This document shows positions 45,601-56,016 of a stretch of DNA of 64,000 nucleotides, one piece after another; the first letter of the stretch is position 1, and the number at the start of each line of letters is the position of its first letter. The notes beneath the pieces were generated by a model. It was given only the letters and a program-made list of their open reading frames with translations. It was not told where the DNA came from and did not search any database. The position numbers and the translations under genes are program-made. The DNA comes from Liolophura sinensis (lineage: Eukaryota; Mollusca; Polyplacophora; Chitonida; Chitonidae), in the NCBI RefSeq assembly GCF_032854445.1, contig NC_088295.1:8682501-8746500 (forward strand), given 5' to 3'.

Positions 45601-48600
45601 ATCTGAGAGCTCAGTGGTATTATGGCTAAACTTTACCGTGTATGTCACACCGAAATGTCAAGCCCACCTAGAGATCCGCGTTATTATAATCGTATTTTAC
45701 AGTGTCAAGCTTACTGAGAGATCAGTAGTATTGTGGTCACACTTTAGAGAGTGTGTCACGCCAAATGTCAAGCTTACTGAGAGATCAGTAGTATTGTGGT
45801 CACACTTTAGAGAGTGTGTCACGCCAAATGTCAAGCTTACTGAGAGATCAGTAGTATTGTGGTTACACTTTAGAGAGTGTGTCACGCCAAATGTCAAGCT
45901 TACTGAGAAATTTGTGGGGTTATAGCAACAAAATTACATTATGTTTCGTCAAATGCAGATCTGCCAAAACTTAAACCAGGATGTAGCTTCTGAGAGATGG
46001 ACGAGAGAGTGGGATGACCAACAGTTTAGCCCTTTCGCGTACTGGAGGAACCAATGGGTCGGCTATGACGACAGAGAGAGTCTCGCTATTAAGGTCAGAG
46101 TGCAGAGTGCAAAACGGTACATCTTCGCATAGAAGAACGTTCAGTTAATGAGTGCCAATTCCGTAGGGGTGTTTCCCAAGACGAATGTAACCATCAATTA
46201 CAAACTGCATTTGAAAAAGGATACCCCTGCCCTGTTACCTGTGGTGGGTACGGATACATTTGCCCTTCGCCAAAATCAACCGTCAGGCGCAAAAAGTAAA
46301 CCTAACAACTATACGATTCCGTAGTTGACAGCGAATCGTCGAAGTCATTGACAATATCTCCTTCCGTTACACGTGATTTCAACATGATTTCGACAATGTA
46401 TATTTTCTTCTGACATAAACATTAAGTTCTCGACTGCTTTGGTGCATCACTTGGGTGTGAAGTAAAGGAAACCAACATAAGAGTTTAAGCCATACTCAAG
46501 TCCCTGTGTTCTTACTTTCATACCAAACTTCTAGTATAAAATGCAATTCAAACGTTAAATATAAAGTATGAATGCTTTATGGACTTGCAAACTAAAAATG
46601 GTCATCAGCGTTTAAAATATGGCATTATATTCTAAACGTTACACATATACCTTACATTTGACATGGCTTGTTTTTTGCAGACAAACTACATCGTTGCAAA
46701 TGAGCTAGGCGGAGCTATGGTTTGGGAACTAGCGTCTGATGATTTTGATGGCGTCTGCAACGAAGGCAGATATCCACTTATACGGACCATCAAAACTACT
46801 TTGGAGGGTGCCTCCTTGCCAACAACAACCATAACGACACCAAGAACGACACCCCGTACGACAACCAGCACGACACCCAGACCCACATTCCGTACGACAC
46901 CCAGAACCACACCTCGTACGACACCCAGAACCACACCCCGCACGACACCCAGACCCACACTCCGTACGACACCTAGAACCACACCCCGTACGACACCCAG
47001 AACAACACCTCGTACGACACCTAGAACCACACCCCGCACGACACCTAAAACCACACAGCGTACGACACCCAGAACCACACCCCGAACGACACCCAGAACC
47101 ACACCCCGCACGACACCCAGAACCACACCCCGTACGACACCCAGAACCACACCCCGTACGACACCTAGAACAACTCCCAGAACGAGTCCGAGAACTACTT
47201 CAAGAACCATTCCAACAACAACCACCAGGACGACACCCAGGACGACACCTAAAGCCACTCCCAGAACTACTCCAAGGACAACCCCCAGAACAGTTCCCAC
47301 AACAACCACCAGGACGACACCCAGGACGACACCTAAAACCACTCCCAGAACTACTCCAAGGACAACCCCCAGAACAGTTCCCACAACAACTCCGACACCA
47401 AGAACGACGCCCACAACAACTCCCAGAACAACTCCCAGAACAACTCCCAGAACCACGTTTACAAGGACTACATCAAAGCTCACACCAAAGACTACCTTTA
47501 TTCCACCATTTTGGACCACAACCAAACCAACTCCGTCAAAGCCAAAGACAACACAAAATTCAGCACCTGTCTACGCAAAACGTCGCTCAGACGTCGTTCA
47601 GAACTGTAAGTACAACACGGTTTCGTGAAGTGAAATGTCAAAACATTATTATTTATGTTGTCTTATTATAAGACAGTGAACATCGTTACACAAATGCCCC
47701 AGAAGCTGCGGTTGGCTTTCTGCATATACTGTAACTGTATTAAGACTCGAGCTCATGGAAAAATTGCTGGCGGAAATACTAAGGCTTATTTTGGACAACA
47801 ATATGCTGTCTTAACTGTCCTGTATGATCTTGCGTCTTCACAAAAATACCATTTACTACTTTCTGTGCTTGAAAATTCCACAATTTGGTCTCTACCTTAC
47901 ACTCATCTGCATTTCTCGTTAATTTTTTTTTCTTTTTTATGGGGGATCGGTTGTTATAGCTATTCATATATTCATATCTAACTAGACCTGCTTCTAGACC
48001 CGCACTCTTTATCCAGCTTGCTTTGTCACAGCTTTAGTCTCTGCATGCCCTTGCTTTTCAGTCACACAATTATGTACCCTCTCCGGCATGTTGCTCCCCT
48101 ACAACCCTGACTGTACGCGCTTTGTACAGTGTGTCCACGTGCCTGGCTCTGATCCGATTCATTATGTCATGGACTGTCGGCCTGGACTGTACTTCAGCGT
48201 CAAGTATGGCACGTGTGACTTTCCGGAAAATGTCCCAGATTGTCCACAACCCTCCACCCTTCCACCACCCACAACCACTTCGTCACCCACCACCCCTCCG
48301 TCGCCTATCTTCCCACAGCCAGTTCGGTCCGCCCAGGGCAGGCGGGGAAATTTGGGGCCCCAGGGTAGTTTTCCTGGCGTTTCTCCCATTCCGAATGTCC
48401 TCTCTTCTTCCCCCGAGCCTGACATGAGCACTCCGCCATACGAACGTAACAAACCACGTGCCGGATATGACGCAAATAGCACGGAGGGTAAGTATGTCGT
48501 CTGCTTCCTGCTGTAGTTAGTATGGATTTATTCTCCTTGGCATGCATGGAGTATAACATAGGTTTCAACACGCGTTTTATAGTTACTCATCTTTGTCATT

Positions 48601-49371
48601 CGCCACAAAATGGCTGGAAAATTGTAAAATCCAAGCCTAAAGCCACAGGCCTACTTATTCATCCATTCAGTCATATTTGTTGTAGAATAATCGGCTTATT
48701 GAACTCTTGTTCACGAACAAGCAAATATCTATTTATCATTAGCGCAGTTCTGATTTTTAGGCAGGTTAAAGTCCTCCTTCTTCCTGCTACCCTTCAACTG
48801 TTATACTTTAACACCAGTAAACACACAAAAAAAATAAATAAAAAAAATAAAATAAACAGAGAGTCTGTTGTCTGAGTGATGCTAGAGTGAATTCTGTTAT
48901 TTTGACACAATATCCTGTCATATTCAGCAAAGTATTCTGTTGGTCTAATAAAATCCTTATGTTGAAATAATAGAATATGTGTGTGATATTTAACAGAATA
49001 ACCTGCTGCAATAGCAGAATACATTCTAGCATCACTCAGGCAACAAAATTTTTACTAATTTTAAAAGATTATATTTCTGAGTGTACGTTTTCTCGGATTA
49101 GATGGAATGCTTTAGCTTTCTTCCCTTTGCCATTAAATATACCTACAATTACCTATATCTGAAATAATCCTTTTAACTTTTTGGTTATTTTCCAGTTTAT
49201 AAGATTTGCGAGCCTGGGAATCTAATCGTTGAGTATAACCCTGACTGTAGCAGTTACGTGGCATGTGTTTTCTGGAAGCTTCACTACATCATGCCCTGCC
49301 CGGCGGGTCTCTATTACAACACGGCGGGCTTTTGCGACTGGCCTGGTAACGTACCAGAATGTAACTACTGA
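39653..49371 (+). CDS. Secreted GH18 chitinase with two CBM14 domains
   Basis: Exons: 39653-39707, 41448-41633, 41855-42117, 43880-44004, 44586-44709, 45328-45513, 45959-46093, 46681-47605, 48062-48487, 49196-49371. Phases are consistent and the join is 866 residues plus stop. Residues 1-18 are a signal peptide ([18 protein letters not shown]). The GH18 domain starts at [10 protein letters not shown] and has the beta-3 motif [15 protein letters not shown], then catalytic [10 protein letters not shown] with the proton donor Glu at about residue 146. [24 protein letters not shown] and the closing [15 protein letters not shown] follow. A Thr/Pro/Arg linker of about 245 residues comes next, then CBM14 (about 671-730), a Pro-rich linker, and a second CBM14 (about 811-864). 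All key catalytic residues are present, so it should be an active extracellular enzyme cleaving beta-1,4-linked GlcNAc. Roles in digestion, cuticle/shell or defence cannot be distinguished. Confidence 0.95.
39848..40068 (+). mobile_element. SINE family B in chitinase intron 1
   Basis: GACCCAGGAGCCTCACCAAT, GTGAGTTCAAGTCCAGC (B-box), GTCTTCCAGCAACCTGCAG, CCATAATGCTGGTAGCCG and a tail of AAATAAATAAACAAAT. Same orientation as the gene. Confidence 0.8.
41025..41135 (+). mobile_element. SINE family B, 3' half, in chitinase intron 1
   Basis: CCCCGGCTCTGCCCGGGTTC, CTCCCACCATAATGCTGGCC and AACACCAATGAAATCAAATT. The head and B-box are absent (5' truncated). It lies about 60 bp upstream of the duplicated exon-2 cassettes. 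Confidence 0.72.
41191..41400 (+). repeat. Three tandem copies of the chitinase exon-2 start with acceptor and donor
   Basis: Cassettes 41191-41229, 41277-41315 and 41362-41400, spaced 85-86 bp apart and followed 86 bp later by the true exon 2 at 41448. Each is preceded by CTTATTTCAG (the first by TTTATTTCAG), copies the first 30 or so bases of exon 2 and then ends TCTGATAGAC|GTAAGA, a good donor. Each is 39 nt in phase 1-1 with no stop, reading [13 protein letters not shown]. If included as an exon it would not shift the frame; it would place a partial copy of the first GH18 strand before the real one. Confidence 0.85.
41855..42117 (+). CDS. Chitinase exon 3 carrying the GH18 active site
   Basis: This exon encodes residues 81-168 of the chitinase. 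It holds [20 protein letters not shown] (strand beta-3) and [12 protein letters not shown] (strand beta-4). The three Asp and the Glu of the DxxDxDxE motif are intact. Acceptor TACTCACAG, donor GTAAGT. A short array of about 40 bp x 3 (TCTTAGTGGTTTGTTAGGGA) follows immediately in the intron at 42130-42235. Confidence 0.93.
42130..42235. repeat. Three-copy repeat of about 40 bp beside chitinase exon 3 donor
   Basis: GGACAATCTGTAGATGTCTT and AGTGGTTTGTTAG recur three times with small changes, starting about a dozen bases after the donor. It does not include exon sequence. Confidence 0.75.
42663..43503. mobile_element. Foldback element with long inverted repeats in chitinase intron 3
   Basis: Left arm about 42663-42815 and right arm about 43360-43503 are inverted copies. 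Examples are AGTGACACGTAACAACACA on the left versus TGTGTTGTTACGTGTCACT on the right, and AAAATCAGTCATA versus TATGACTGATTTT. The arms are imperfect: the left has a roughly 9-bp insertion (ATTCAGCTG) and an extra ATCATATC. The roughly 540-bp centre has no recognisable transposase. Probably a non-autonomous DNA element; no clear target-site duplication was found. Confidence 0.75.
43540..43715 (-). mobile_element. SINE family B, 5'-truncated, with target-site duplication
   Basis: The + strand reads TTTATTTATTTCATTGGTGT, GTACTCAAGAAAATGTCACT, TATGGTGGGAGAAAACAGGG and CATACGGTCGGAGAGGAAGC, i.e. family B reversed. The 14-bp repeat CTGGACTGGATTTG occurs at 43526-43539 and 43716-43729, a likely target-site duplication. 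The tRNA head is missing. It lies in chitinase intron 3, 22 bp beyond the foldback element. Confidence 0.82.
44395..44585 (+). repeat. 46-bp repeat duplicating the chitinase exon-5 acceptor
   Basis: Units of 46 bp read ATTTTGTGAACACTGTGTGG, TGTGATTACATGTTTCAG. Acceptor-like CAGs end at 44447, 44493 and 44539, then the true one at 44585. Each CAG is followed by GTA(A/T)TCGTATTTTGTGAAC, which corresponds to the true exon start GTATTTGGATTTTGTGAACG. As 46 is not a multiple of three, use of a decoy acceptor shifts the frame and soon hits a stop. Confidence 0.85.
45545..45925. repeat. 63-bp repeat downstream of chitinase exon 6 donor
   Basis: About six copies, the last three or four nearly identical (GTCAAGCTTACTGAGAGATC, AGTAGTATTGTGGTCACACT, TTAGAGAGTGTGTCACGCC). 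The leftmost diverged unit appears to begin at the exon-6 donor itself (GAG|GTCAGTAATCTTCTGACC ... GTCACGTTAAATGTCAAG). The array ends about 30 bp before the exon-7 acceptor. Confidence 0.88.
46835..47465 (+). repeat. Coding minisatellite: TTPR linker of the chitinase
   Basis: Within exon 8 the 12/24-bp motif ACGACACCCAGAACCACACC repeats dozens of times and encodes TTPRTTPR with variants TTPK, SPRTT and VPTTTT. The linker joins GH18 to the first CBM14. It is rich in Thr (mucin-like O-glycosylation expected) and, unlike most chitinase linkers, strongly basic because of Arg. The 5' part is homogeneous; the 3' part holds a larger duplicated block ([16 protein letters not shown]). Confidence 0.92.
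48062..48487 (+). CDS. Chitinase exon 9: first CBM14 and Pro-rich linker
   Basis: Six cysteines in CBM14/peritrophin-A spacing ([37 protein letters not shown]). Aromatic residues around GLYFSVKYG fit a chitin-binding face. A linker of [15 protein letters not shown] and low-complexity Gly/Pro/Ser follows to the donor GTAAGT at 48488. Confidence 0.9.
48866..49045. mobile_element. 180-bp MITE in chitinase intron 9
   Basis: Terminal inverted repeats of about 30 bp: TGTTGTCTGAGTGATGCTAG (left) and CTAGCATCACTCAGGCAACA (right, reverse complement TGTTGCCTGAGTGATGCTAG). The arms extend inward to ATTCTG/CAGAAT. The interior is AT-rich and noncoding. No convincing flanking duplication. The superfamily is not assigned. 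Confidence 0.75.
49196..49371 (+). CDS. Chitinase exon 10: second CBM14 and stop
   Basis: Starts after the acceptor TTATTTTCCAG. Cysteines occur in [32 protein letters not shown] and ECNY, then TGA; the six-Cys pattern matches CBM14. The protein ends three residues after the start of ECNY, so the domain forms the extreme C-terminus, the usual layout for such chitinases. Confidence 0.92.
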
Positions 49372-50664
49372 ATGGAACTTCCTCGGTATCACGTGACCGA
49401 TGGTACCAGATGTGTGGAAGGAAGTAAAACTCTATTTTCAAAATATAAACTTGCTTTGTTGTTAATATTCATAACTGGTGTTTTCATCTGATCGTTTGAA
49501 ACCTTCAGTTCATATGCATGTTGCCGATTATTGGACAAAAATATGTTCTTCTCCAAAGCACTCTTGCGTCTTACTAACCACATTCAAGACCAAGACTATT
49601 GTATTTTGAGAGGTTGATGTTATATCAGGCAAATTACAGTTTTGGAGTTTGGTAGCATGTGAATGAATCGGTCTCGTATCTCATATTTTGTAGTCTAAGG
49701 GAGATTACTCTCAAATATTTTTAGAGAAGCACTTCAAAGTTGTGTCCCTTGTATTGGCGAATTTTGAACTGCACCATTCAAGCTATATGTTACCAACTCA
49801 TTGTACTCAATAAGACTAATCAAATATTCTCCGATTTCTTTAGAAGGAGAGTGTGGAGAAATTGTGATGACCTTTAAAGAGAATATTCTCAGGAGTGCTA
49901 TTCGTTTTGATTCTTGTGACCGAAGGAGAATGGCTGTCTGCTAACAAAGAGGCCTCAAGGGAGCACTGGTCAGCGACGGTAGCGACAATTCCGTGTAGTC
50001 ATTAGAATCCGTGTTGAGGGAAGATGGGAGAAGAACAAAGGCAATTTTCATCATTTTCAGACATTTATCTTTATCAAGCGATGTCATCGTGATATGAGTG
50101 ATGGCTCAAGTTTTTAGTGTCGGCGCGGAGCCTCTGGCTACCCCGGCGTACTCAGTCCCCATGGAGTCATAAACTGACATCCTTTTTTCAACTGGAGTTT
50201 TGTTTCGGCCGATCCTGCAGACATAGCCTCGCTTCGCCCCGTATTAATTGGTTGTAATAAGCGACAATTGTGGCGGTGTTGTACAAACAGAGTATATTAA
50301 GGTTTGCGTCAGCCCTATTGCCCAGACAAGTTAGGTAAAACCAGGCAGAAATATACATGACACCTGCCAAAATCAATTAGTGTCAAGGCAAAGTTTATGT
50401 GTCATTAAGCAGGCCAGGTAAAGTAGTGACAACAATCACCTCATGCCGCCGAGCGTCTCCATAGTACAGATCTGTACTATCTACAGGCGGAACGGGGGCG
50501 CGCAGGTTATACTACAAAGATAAACCTAGAGGTGCAAGGGAGCTGAAATAGAAAGTTAGCACGGTATTAAAGTCGTGGTATATAGGCCTGGTATGCATGC
50601 ACGACTGCAAAGATTTCGAAAGTTTAATGATCTTATAACAATAAAGAATATTAGTTTTCAACTT

Positions 50665-50770
50665 AATATTTATTTATTTATATGATTGGTCTTTAACACC
50701 CTAAACATTTCACTAACACGACGTCGGCCAGCTTCATGACGGGTAGAAACCGGACAGAGAATGAGGGAAT
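50665..50770 (-). mobile_element. SINE family B, 3' fragment
   Basis: TATTTATTTATTTATATGAT, CATTTCACTAACACGACGTC and GGCCAGCTTCATGACGGG are the reversed family B tail and body, considerably diverged. Confidence 0.55.
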
Positions 50771-52127
50771 ACACTTAATCCTACCTATAAATACATAAAT
50801 TTTAGTCTCCACAACAATCACAACAATGCACAAATATATATATATGTCTATATGCCGAGGAATTCGCAGAGAACATGTTGTATAATGTGTAAAATAATAT
50901 AGGTATATGCGCAGATTTAATTTCCTTAAGCAGAGTAATAATTTTGTTTAAATTATCAATAAAAAGTCAGTTGGTTTGACTGTTATTTTCACGGTGATAA
51001 TTACCGAGCTAATATTTATATCAACGGGTTAAATTCAGAGAAATTGCTTTCAACAACAATCCTAATGTGATAAAGACGTTTCTATATATATCAATGTTAC
51101 TGGCAGCAGTTTAACAGCAAGGATTAATTACTCCCTATGACGGAATTCGCTCCAATCTACACGATCTATATCGTAATCGTTTATATTTGACAGAAGGTTA
51201 AAAAGTCTGCACTAAGCTGAAAGCTTTCAACTTTACTGCATGAGTGCATGCTATACGTAGTGACGAATGCACACAATTACATGCACGCTATACGTTACGA
51301 ATAAAAATTCTTGACTGTGCCGTTCAATCAAATAACAAACATACAAATAAACAAATACAGCACACCCTGACCAAATCTATACTAATTTAATGGTAAAAAC
51401 ATTATGAATAATATATTTTGCAGCTGGAGGTATGCACATGGAGTTGAGGGCTTTTATGTTATCTGCGAACAAACATTCAAATTTGCTCTTTGTGAACTTT
51501 TCTAGGATTGTATATAACATGATGCAGATAAGTGTACTGCAGCGTATGTTTTAGGAATTGTTAATAAGTAAATATGAAGAAGTCATTATTCAACAATAAC
51601 AAGACATACACATACAAACTCTTAACCATTGTTATTCTTGACATTAATCGATCAGCGCACACAAAAAATGTTCACGCCGAATAATCATGTATAATAAAAA
51701 ATGCTTCTTTTATAAACATCATATACACATATGTGTTAAATATATCTTTATTATTTGCCAAAAATTCCCACTTGTGGCCTTTCATATATAGTCATCACAC
51801 TTTATACATTTTTCACTTGATTATGTATTATTTCCTAATAACTATATAAGAAATGTTGTCTTAGCTCGTGGTCCTTTCGGTTTGGAATGGGTCTTTACAG
51901 CAAAAGACTCCACTCTACTGTTAGAAATAATGATGAGCGATTATGACCTAACGTCGACAATCAGCCTCATGCCTATCGTGGCGAGAACACATGATATATA
52001 TTGAACAAGAAAACAGTATACAGGCCTGTTGCTTTCTACGTAAAAATGATAACATCAAATAAGAAAAGATATTTATACAAAAAACATGCAAAAATAAATG
52101 ATAATGACGCTGATAAACAAATGAAAT

Positions 52128-52290
52128 TTAGATTTATTTATTTATTTGATTGGTGTTTTACGCCGTACTCAAGAATATTTCACTTATACGACGACGGCCA
52201 GCATCACGATGGGAGGAAAGTGGACAGAGCCCGGGGGAAACCAACGACAATCTGCAGGTCGCTCGCAGACCTTCCAACGTACTGGCGGAG
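52128..52290 (-). mobile_element. SINE family B, reverse, 5'-truncated
   Basis: TTTATTTATTTATTTGATTG, CGCCGTACTCAAGAATATTT, ACTTATACGACGACGGCCAG and GGGGGAAACCAACGACAATC give the reversed tail and body. It stops around CAACGTACTGGCGGAG, just before an A-run. Confidence 0.78.
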
Positions 52291-55200
52291 TTAATCGTGC
52301 AAAAAAAAAAAAAGTAAAAATTTGCGCAGATGTAGGTAATAAAAATGTGTAGGTCCCGATGTTTTCAAAATAATTCAACTATGGACCTACTGACATTGCT
52401 ATCACCATTTAGTCCATTAGAAAACCTGGAAAGTTTTCTTTTCAAAAACATTCCTTTGAATTTCATACAGCAATGTTAAAGTTATCACGTCCAGCCTATA
52501 GGTAAGGCGTGTGCTTCCTCCCTTTTGTCAATATATATTGTATAAATAAAATTCTGTATGGAGCAACATCGTCGTATATATTATTATCCCAATGTATCGA
52601 ATTTTTTGTCTATTGTTTGTTTGTATAAATTGTTTATTTATCATGTGTATCGTTTTCAATGCTGGTACAAGAAGTGAAAACCATGTATTGTGCTAAAGCG
52701 AAATAAACTTCATTTCAATTCGATTTGATGGCAGGCTGGCTTACATGGAACACACTTGGAGCTTATCAAGGGTTAAATTGTGTGCTTAAACGAGAGTGTC
52801 CAATCCGAAATCTCGTCACAACTATAGCTATTTTCTTTGTCAAATGCAGTGAGTGAGAAATTAAGCCATCGATGGGGTAAATAACATAAAGTTTATTAAG
52901 GATTTGACTATCCGTCCATTGTTAGAGTATCTCTCCACATCTATTGATCGAACATTCGGTTTATGAATATATGAATCTACTAGATCTTGCATAAATACAC
53001 ACTAAAAACAAGTGTTTCCTTTATAAACGTATCTCAGTTAAACATTGAAAATCGCGTCCTGGTGTTTTTGAATAAAGATTATGTTTAAGAATTAAATGGA
53101 TGCGTTGATTCTTAAACTTAGTAACACAAAGTTCACCAGATTATTTGTGTTTGTTAACAATATCCATCACATTAGTAAAGGTTTCACATGTTTATTACAT
53201 TTAATTACTGAAGATAATCTTTATGAATAAACAACAGGACGCGTTCATTACATGTGGTTGTAAACGAATCACTTGGTTTTAGTGTATAATCTACCTCGTA
53301 TTTGAGAGACAAACCGGAATTAGAGAATTTTGAATAGTCGGGGAAAAAACGTAGGAGACATGCTCAAGGTTCTTGAAATGAGAACATCATTCGTTGAATT
53401 GGATCTATCATTTTTCTAAAGAAAGTGATATATATTCTGTATGGAAGCAAAAGCAGTATTTGCAAAATTTAAAAAGAACTGCAGAAAAATCCATACGGAA
53501 TTACAGTTTACGCTTTCATTTAAATATATTCTTAACTTTTCAAGGGTTGATAGCTCAAATGTATATAATTGCGGAACAAATAGTGGAAATATTTTTAATA
53601 ATGCCCTTGAAAATTGGTCATAGGGCGGCGCGTGTAGGCCTATATAGTGTTTTCTGATGTACGGCTGTTGTTGATATCAATTCCAGTAAACATACTCCAT
53701 ACTGATGAATATATTGATATGTAATAAATATACCCTCCGACTAACATAAGATTAACAAACTCCAGTGATTTTATGGTTTATTACAGAATTATTACGGTTT
53801 TCACGTTTCTTTACAAAATTTGCATTAGCAAAATGTTTCGTCTCGTATCATATTGGTCATTTTGTGCAGGAGACAAAATATGGTGGGGAATCCATGTTGG
53901 TGGAAAACCATAGAAAGTATTTGCAGAAACCATTTGAAAGTTTTGCATAGACGGCTAAAAATATCTCGCTAAAGATTGACCATTGGCTGAATCCTTTTTA
54001 TTTTTATTTTTTTCATTTTTTATTTTTGTTTTTTTTTTGGCATTCATTCAATGAAATCCTAAAAGCAACGAATACGTCCGTAACATTTAAAGCCGCTCAT
54101 GTCTAGTCAAAAATACAAATACAAAAATACAAAAATCCCATCGTTATTACAATACACGTTGTTAATTTTAAAATTTAATTATATGACTTATACAAGGTAA
54201 AATGTAGTTTATATTATAACACAATACATATTGAGCATCAAAACATACAGTGAATAAAACCCTGGCAGGAGGATACCTCTATACTGTACAATCCAGAACA
54301 AAATTGCACCCATAAAGTCAGAAACTAACAGATTATAGTTACATATTCATATATATTATGCTTACTTCCATTACTGGGACAGATTTCACGTAATTCCCCT
54401 TATAGCTGGCCTTTTCCTTGGCTGTCCGTATTTATTTGAACGGCTCGATTCATCTAACCAGAAATCAATTTCAGGTTGATAATAACAGGGCTTCTTCTTC
54501 GCATGCACCCGTCAAGGGAGGCCCTTGTCTGCACCGATCAATCCAAAAGCCCCTGAGCTTTTAGAACCCCGCTCCAATTCAATGGCCAACTACACAGCGT
54601 GTACAGAACAAACTCTGATTGACAATGCAACAACGCAATCATTCAGAAAATTAAACGAAAGAAAGCAAAATGTAAAACCCGCATCTTTTCATTTCTAAAG
54701 AAGGAATAGAGAAAGAAGCGGAGCAGAAAAATGCCGCTCGACGGGTGAGACAATAGCTGAATAGACAGGCGGAACGGACCATTTCCAGGTGTCCGATACT
54801 CGATTCCTGTTTTTAGATAATACCAGTAATATGAAGTATCATTTGAAGCACTCTAAGTTTGTCCTTGGATCAAACAAGATAATGAAATAAGAGTATTAAG
54901 CCTCTTTCTTTCATCTCCCCCCTCCCACACTTCACGATAGGGCCGTTGTTGTACGTGTGGTTTTGTAGTATACAGTGCTCGTCCTGGGCTTTCGCATCTG
55001 CTTTTTATGTTGGCGCCAAATGGTAAGTACACACCATACAGCGGATAAATAATGCCTTCCATTTCCGCCATCTCATCAGATAACAAACACTTGGAGATCC
55101 GTCCTGTGTCCTGACCAACTGAATGTACACAGTTGATGTTGACCAAAAAAAGCATTACTTCTGTAGAGTAAAATATGAGAGGTCTTATTTGCCGCTATGG

Positions 55201-55586
55201 CATTGCATGGAGGCCCTTTAAAAGTTGATGGGAATGAAGGGGAATGGCCAGTGTCAGTCATTCTCTTTTATCCTTAGTGTTTAGGATAATTGTTAGAAAA
55301 ACATCGAGATACTTACAGTGAACCAAAATACTAACAAATATTATACCTACCGAAAATTCTAGAAACAGAACAAAATGACCCGTGACTTACAGAAATCCTA
55401 GTGTGAAGAACATATCATCACAACAGACAAACTGTGAAAATTTACATATAGATGAACATTCATATATAAAGACATTACCGCGTTCATTGAGGACGAGTGT
55501 GTCTCATTATCAAGTCTTGTAACTCCATTATCCATTGAATGGTAGGACTGATAACTACGCGGATCCCTTATTGATATTTCATGTTT

Positions 55587-55760
55587 TATACATTTATTTA
55601 TAACTCATTTATAGATAAGTCATACTCAAGACTTTTTCACTTAAATGATGACGCTCAGTTTTCGCGGTGTATGGAAGAAACGGGAATGCCCAATTAAACC
55701 ACTGACTTTTGGCAGATACTTGACAAACCTCCTCAGCGCTGTATGAAACGTCTTTGTACA
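55587..55760 (-). mobile_element. Degenerate SINE-like sequence
   Basis: Traces of the reversed family B 3' end (TCATACTCAAGACTTTTTCA, AAATGATGACGCTCAG) continue into ACTTTTGGCAGATACTTGAC AAACC, which resembles the element at 60065. It may be a composite or a separate family; low certainty. Confidence 0.4.
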
Positions 55761-56016
55761 CTTTCTATGACGGGCATGTCGTCAATCATTTCGGAGAGAA
55801 AGCAAAAGTAGGACGTGTGATTTTCTTCTCCACTGACCAAGTGCCACAAAGTCTTAATGCAACGCAATATCTATCAGTGCAGCTATATGCTTTAATCCAA
55901 TGACAAGCACGTATACAATCAGTAGGCCTATATGAGTTATTCTAAAGCCACTGTGTCACACAGTTTTACAGAACATGGCGCAAGTTCTACAATGAGTTTT
56001 CATGAGCGAATCTGAC

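Larger units (their letters stand above)
49372..56016. other. Intergenic with SINE fragments
   Basis: Downstream flank of the chitinase. It holds SINE-like pieces near 50665-50770, 52128-52290 and 55587-55760, and a perfect 20-bp palindrome at 50461-50480. The first clear AATAAA on + is near 50636, about 1.3 kb after the stop. A nearer variant AATATAAA lies around 49442. No gene is supported. Confidence 0.5.

Noticed and set aside
46686-47525. 279-codon frame on the - strand ([13 protein letters not shown] repeats)
   Set aside because: It is the antisense shadow of the TTPR-encoding minisatellite in chitinase exon 8; the + strand reading is tied to a complete spliced gene.
54853-55261. Overlapping - strand frames (100 and 61 codons)
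   Set aside because: Two unrelated frames over the same stretch, no splice continuity, no recognisable motif; chance frames.
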